From assembly GCA_036259835.1 (NCBI GenBank), contig DATABA010000134.1, forward strand, positions 1 to 29,749: a DNA stretch of 29,749 nt. Direction: 5' to 3'. A model generated the notes under the pieces. The model was not told the origin of the DNA. It worked only from the letters and a program-made list of their open reading frames with translations, and ran no database searches. Shown here in pieces: positions 28,586-29,749 of this stretch; positions within the stretch are counted from its first letter, which is position 1, and every line of letters begins with the position of its first letter. The position numbers and the translations under genes are program-made. The DNA is from JALYGK01 sp036259835 (GTDB taxonomy: Bacteria > Actinomycetota > UBA4738).

Positions 28586-29488
28586 TTACCCGAAGTTCAG
28601 TCGGAATTCGGCGCGGAGCTCGCCGACGCGATCGTCACTCCCAAAGACGGGAGGTCGCGAAAACTGCGCAAGAGAGGAAACGGCCCGATCGTCGAGGACT
28701 GTGAGGATCTCTAGAACGCGAATGAGAGCCGGCGCCGCGGCCCGTGATGCTCCATCCCGCACCTTCACGGCCACGCCGAGACCCCGCGCGATGACGGCGG
28801 CGCAGATGAGCCCCTCGGCGCCGCCCTTCACCACCAGACCCGCGACCGTCTCCATGAGAGCGGTATCCGCTCGGTTTCTCCCAGCCACCATGTAAGGCTC
28901 GGTCGTCATCGCGTTCACCGCCGAGCCGATGGCGTCCTCGAGCTCATTCCATCGCGCAGGTGCTGAAAGGCGCGCATAGATGGTGGCCATCGACCGGAGA
29001 GGAAGCGCATGAACCGGAACGCCACAACCGTCCACGCCGACTCGGACCCGGTCGAGACCGCTCGAGCGGAGGACCGCTCCCTCGATGGCGCGCTGCAGGG
29101 GGTGGTCCGGTTGGCGGTACGACTGAAGGTCCCAGCCCTTTGCCCGTGACGCGGCCAGCATCCCCGCGTGCTTTCCGGAGCAATCCGAGTTGATTCGGCG
29201 CCGCTCTGGGCGTTCGAGAAGGCTCTCCTCGTCCCACGGAAGCCGCGCCGGGCACTGCAGCGCCGACTCCGGCACCTCTGACTTGGCGAGGATCGACCGA
29301 ACAGCCTTCACGTGAACCGGCTCCGCATTGTGCGAGCCGCACATCACCGCGATCTCGGCCGGCGTGAACGGGGCAGCTGCGAGCGAAGACGACACCGCTG
29401 CCTGGAGCGGCTTCATCGACGAGCGAGCGAACAGAGTCCTCGATGGATCCCCAGCGGCCGCCACAACATCGCCGGATACATCGACCAC
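28586..29488 (-). CDS. Asparaginase family protein (AnsA/L-asparaginase II, thermolabile type); true start unclear
   Basis: At least 300 residues from GTG 29488. Family features: GDPSRTLFARSSMKPLQA, IAVMCGSHNAEPVHVKAV, RRRINSDCSGKHAGMLA (the S-x-C-S-G-K-H catalytic region), VGVDGCGVPVHALPL, VAGRNRADTALME, and VVKGGAEGLICAAV. It hydrolyses asparagine to aspartate and ammonia in the cytoplasm. The coding match extends upstream of the GTG: in the same frame AVRVIRSGVEESTHLIDAAVVDVSG aligns with the family N-terminus, but I find no ATG, GTG or TTG there; ATT at 29531-29533 is one possible start, or the protein is short. It follows the RsiG-like gene; the 77-base gap before the XRE gene (28509-28585) holds only its promoter. 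Confidence 0.9.
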   Translation of the reverse strand: MVDVSGDVVAAAGDPSRTLFARSSMKPLQAAVSSSLAAAPFTPAEIAVMCGSHNAEPVHVKAVRSILAKSEVPESALQCPARLPWDEESLLERPERRRINSDCSGKHAGMLAASRAKGWDLQSYRQPDHPLQRAIEGAVLRSSGLDRVRVGVDGCGVPVHALPLRSMATIYARLSAPARWNELEDAIGSAVNAMTTEPYMVAGRNRADTALMETVAGLVVKGGAEGLICAAVIARGLGVAVKVRDGASRAAAPALIRVLEILTVLDDRAVSSLAQFSRPPVFGSDDRVGELRAEFRLNFG

Positions 29489-29595
29489 GGCGGCGTCGAT
29501 GAGATGCGTCGATTCCTCGACGCCGGATCGAATGACCCTTACCGCTGCGGGTTGGGATTCCGTCCCGGTGTTGCTGGCGTCGAGATTAGCGGGGG

Positions 29596-29749
29596 CTACA
29601 CCGGTCCGATCTGGGAGGGGTTCTCCTGGTATCGGCGCTTGAGCTCCTCCTGAAGCTGATCGTGGACTCGAAAGATCGCCGTTCGAACCTCGGAGACGAC
29701 GCGCTCTTCCCGCTCCAGTGCGGCAAGGGCGTCCTCCAGCTGGGGATCG
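29596..29749 (-). CDS. C-terminal end of an RsiG/AmfC-like protein (cut by window edge)
   Basis: Fifty residues ending at TAG 29596; the start is outside the window. It reads DPQLEDALAALEREERVVSEV then RTAIFRVHDQLQEELKRRYQ and ENPSQIGPV. It is helical and contains E-x3-S-x2-R-x3-F-x3-D (EERVVSEVRTAIFRVHD), which matches the E-x3-S-x2-R-x3-Q-x3-D c-di-GMP-binding motif of RsiG, an actinobacterial anti-sigma factor, except that Gln is Phe. The tail LQEELKRRYQENP is also alike. With 50 residues the assignment is tentative. Confidence 0.5.
   Translation of the reverse strand, partial: DPQLEDALAALEREERVVSEVRTAIFRVHDQLQEELKRRYQENPSQIGPV

Noticed and set aside
1..29749. Mobile elements, CRISPR arrays, tRNA genes
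   Set aside because: I looked for transposase-like proteins, terminal inverted repeats, regularly spaced repeats and tRNA T-loop/anticodon patterns and found none that I could support.

Overview
The window is high-GC DNA, densely packed with short operons joined by 1-4 base overlaps, and most likely comes from an uncultured member of the Actinomycetota. The evidence is a mnmA-ligA gene order, an MshA-type glycosyltransferase (mycothiol pathway), an XRE regulator overlapping an Ala/Lys-rich HbhA-like gene, a fused alpha/beta-hydrolase-adenylyl cyclase of the Rv1900c type, an RsiG-like C-terminal fragment, and several first-in-operon genes whose start codon lies only 6-9 bases after a TANNNT -10 box (leaderless transcripts). 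I see no insertion sequence, CRISPR array, tRNA or rRNA.

Layout. 1-5710: cell-surface glycan locus. A minus-strand operon encodes Wzm permease, Wzt ATPase, a glycosyltransferase fused to a four-helix DMT-type transporter, and a GT2 enzyme. A coiled-coil protein and a GT4 enzyme diverge from it. 5691-9156: ligA and mnmA (housekeeping) with a divergent small protein. 9276-11579: enoyl-CoA hydratase, SAM methyltransferase and hexapeptide acyltransferase operon. 11580-13527: a structured leader or small RNA with a strong terminator, then an SDR with a degenerate active site and a NicO/NiCoT metal transporter that appears to start at CTG. 13541-16810: PAS protein, then meaB plus a B12 mutase large subunit whose substrate-determining residues are those of isobutyryl-CoA mutase rather than methylmalonyl-CoA mutase. 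16837-20515: five-gene operon SCP2 - Zn-ADH - SCP2 - cNMP-binding protein - hydrolase/adenylyl cyclase. 20667-23280: CPBP protease, FAH-fold protein lacking metal ligands, and a short homogentisate-dioxygenase-family enzyme. 23323-25254: proline dehydrogenase, proC and an unannotated 37-residue very basic protein, in the same direction as the dioxygenase gene. 25290-25567: a ~278-nt highly structured non-coding RNA with its own promoter and terminator. 25693-27533: GNAT and MshA-like GT4. 27641-28508: XRE regulator and HbhA/phasin-like protein. 28586-29749: asparaginase and the end of an RsiG-like gene.

How they fit: the middle of the window is carbon and nitrogen scavenging (isobutyryl-CoA/valine branch, proline, tyrosine, asparagine, acyl-CoA), with a local cAMP synthesis/sensing pair tied to lipid-carrier (SCP2) genes. 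The left edge builds and exports a surface polysaccharide. The most interesting items are the structured RNA at 25290-25567, the reassigned mutase, the cAMP-SCP2 operon and the glycosyltransferase-transporter fusion.
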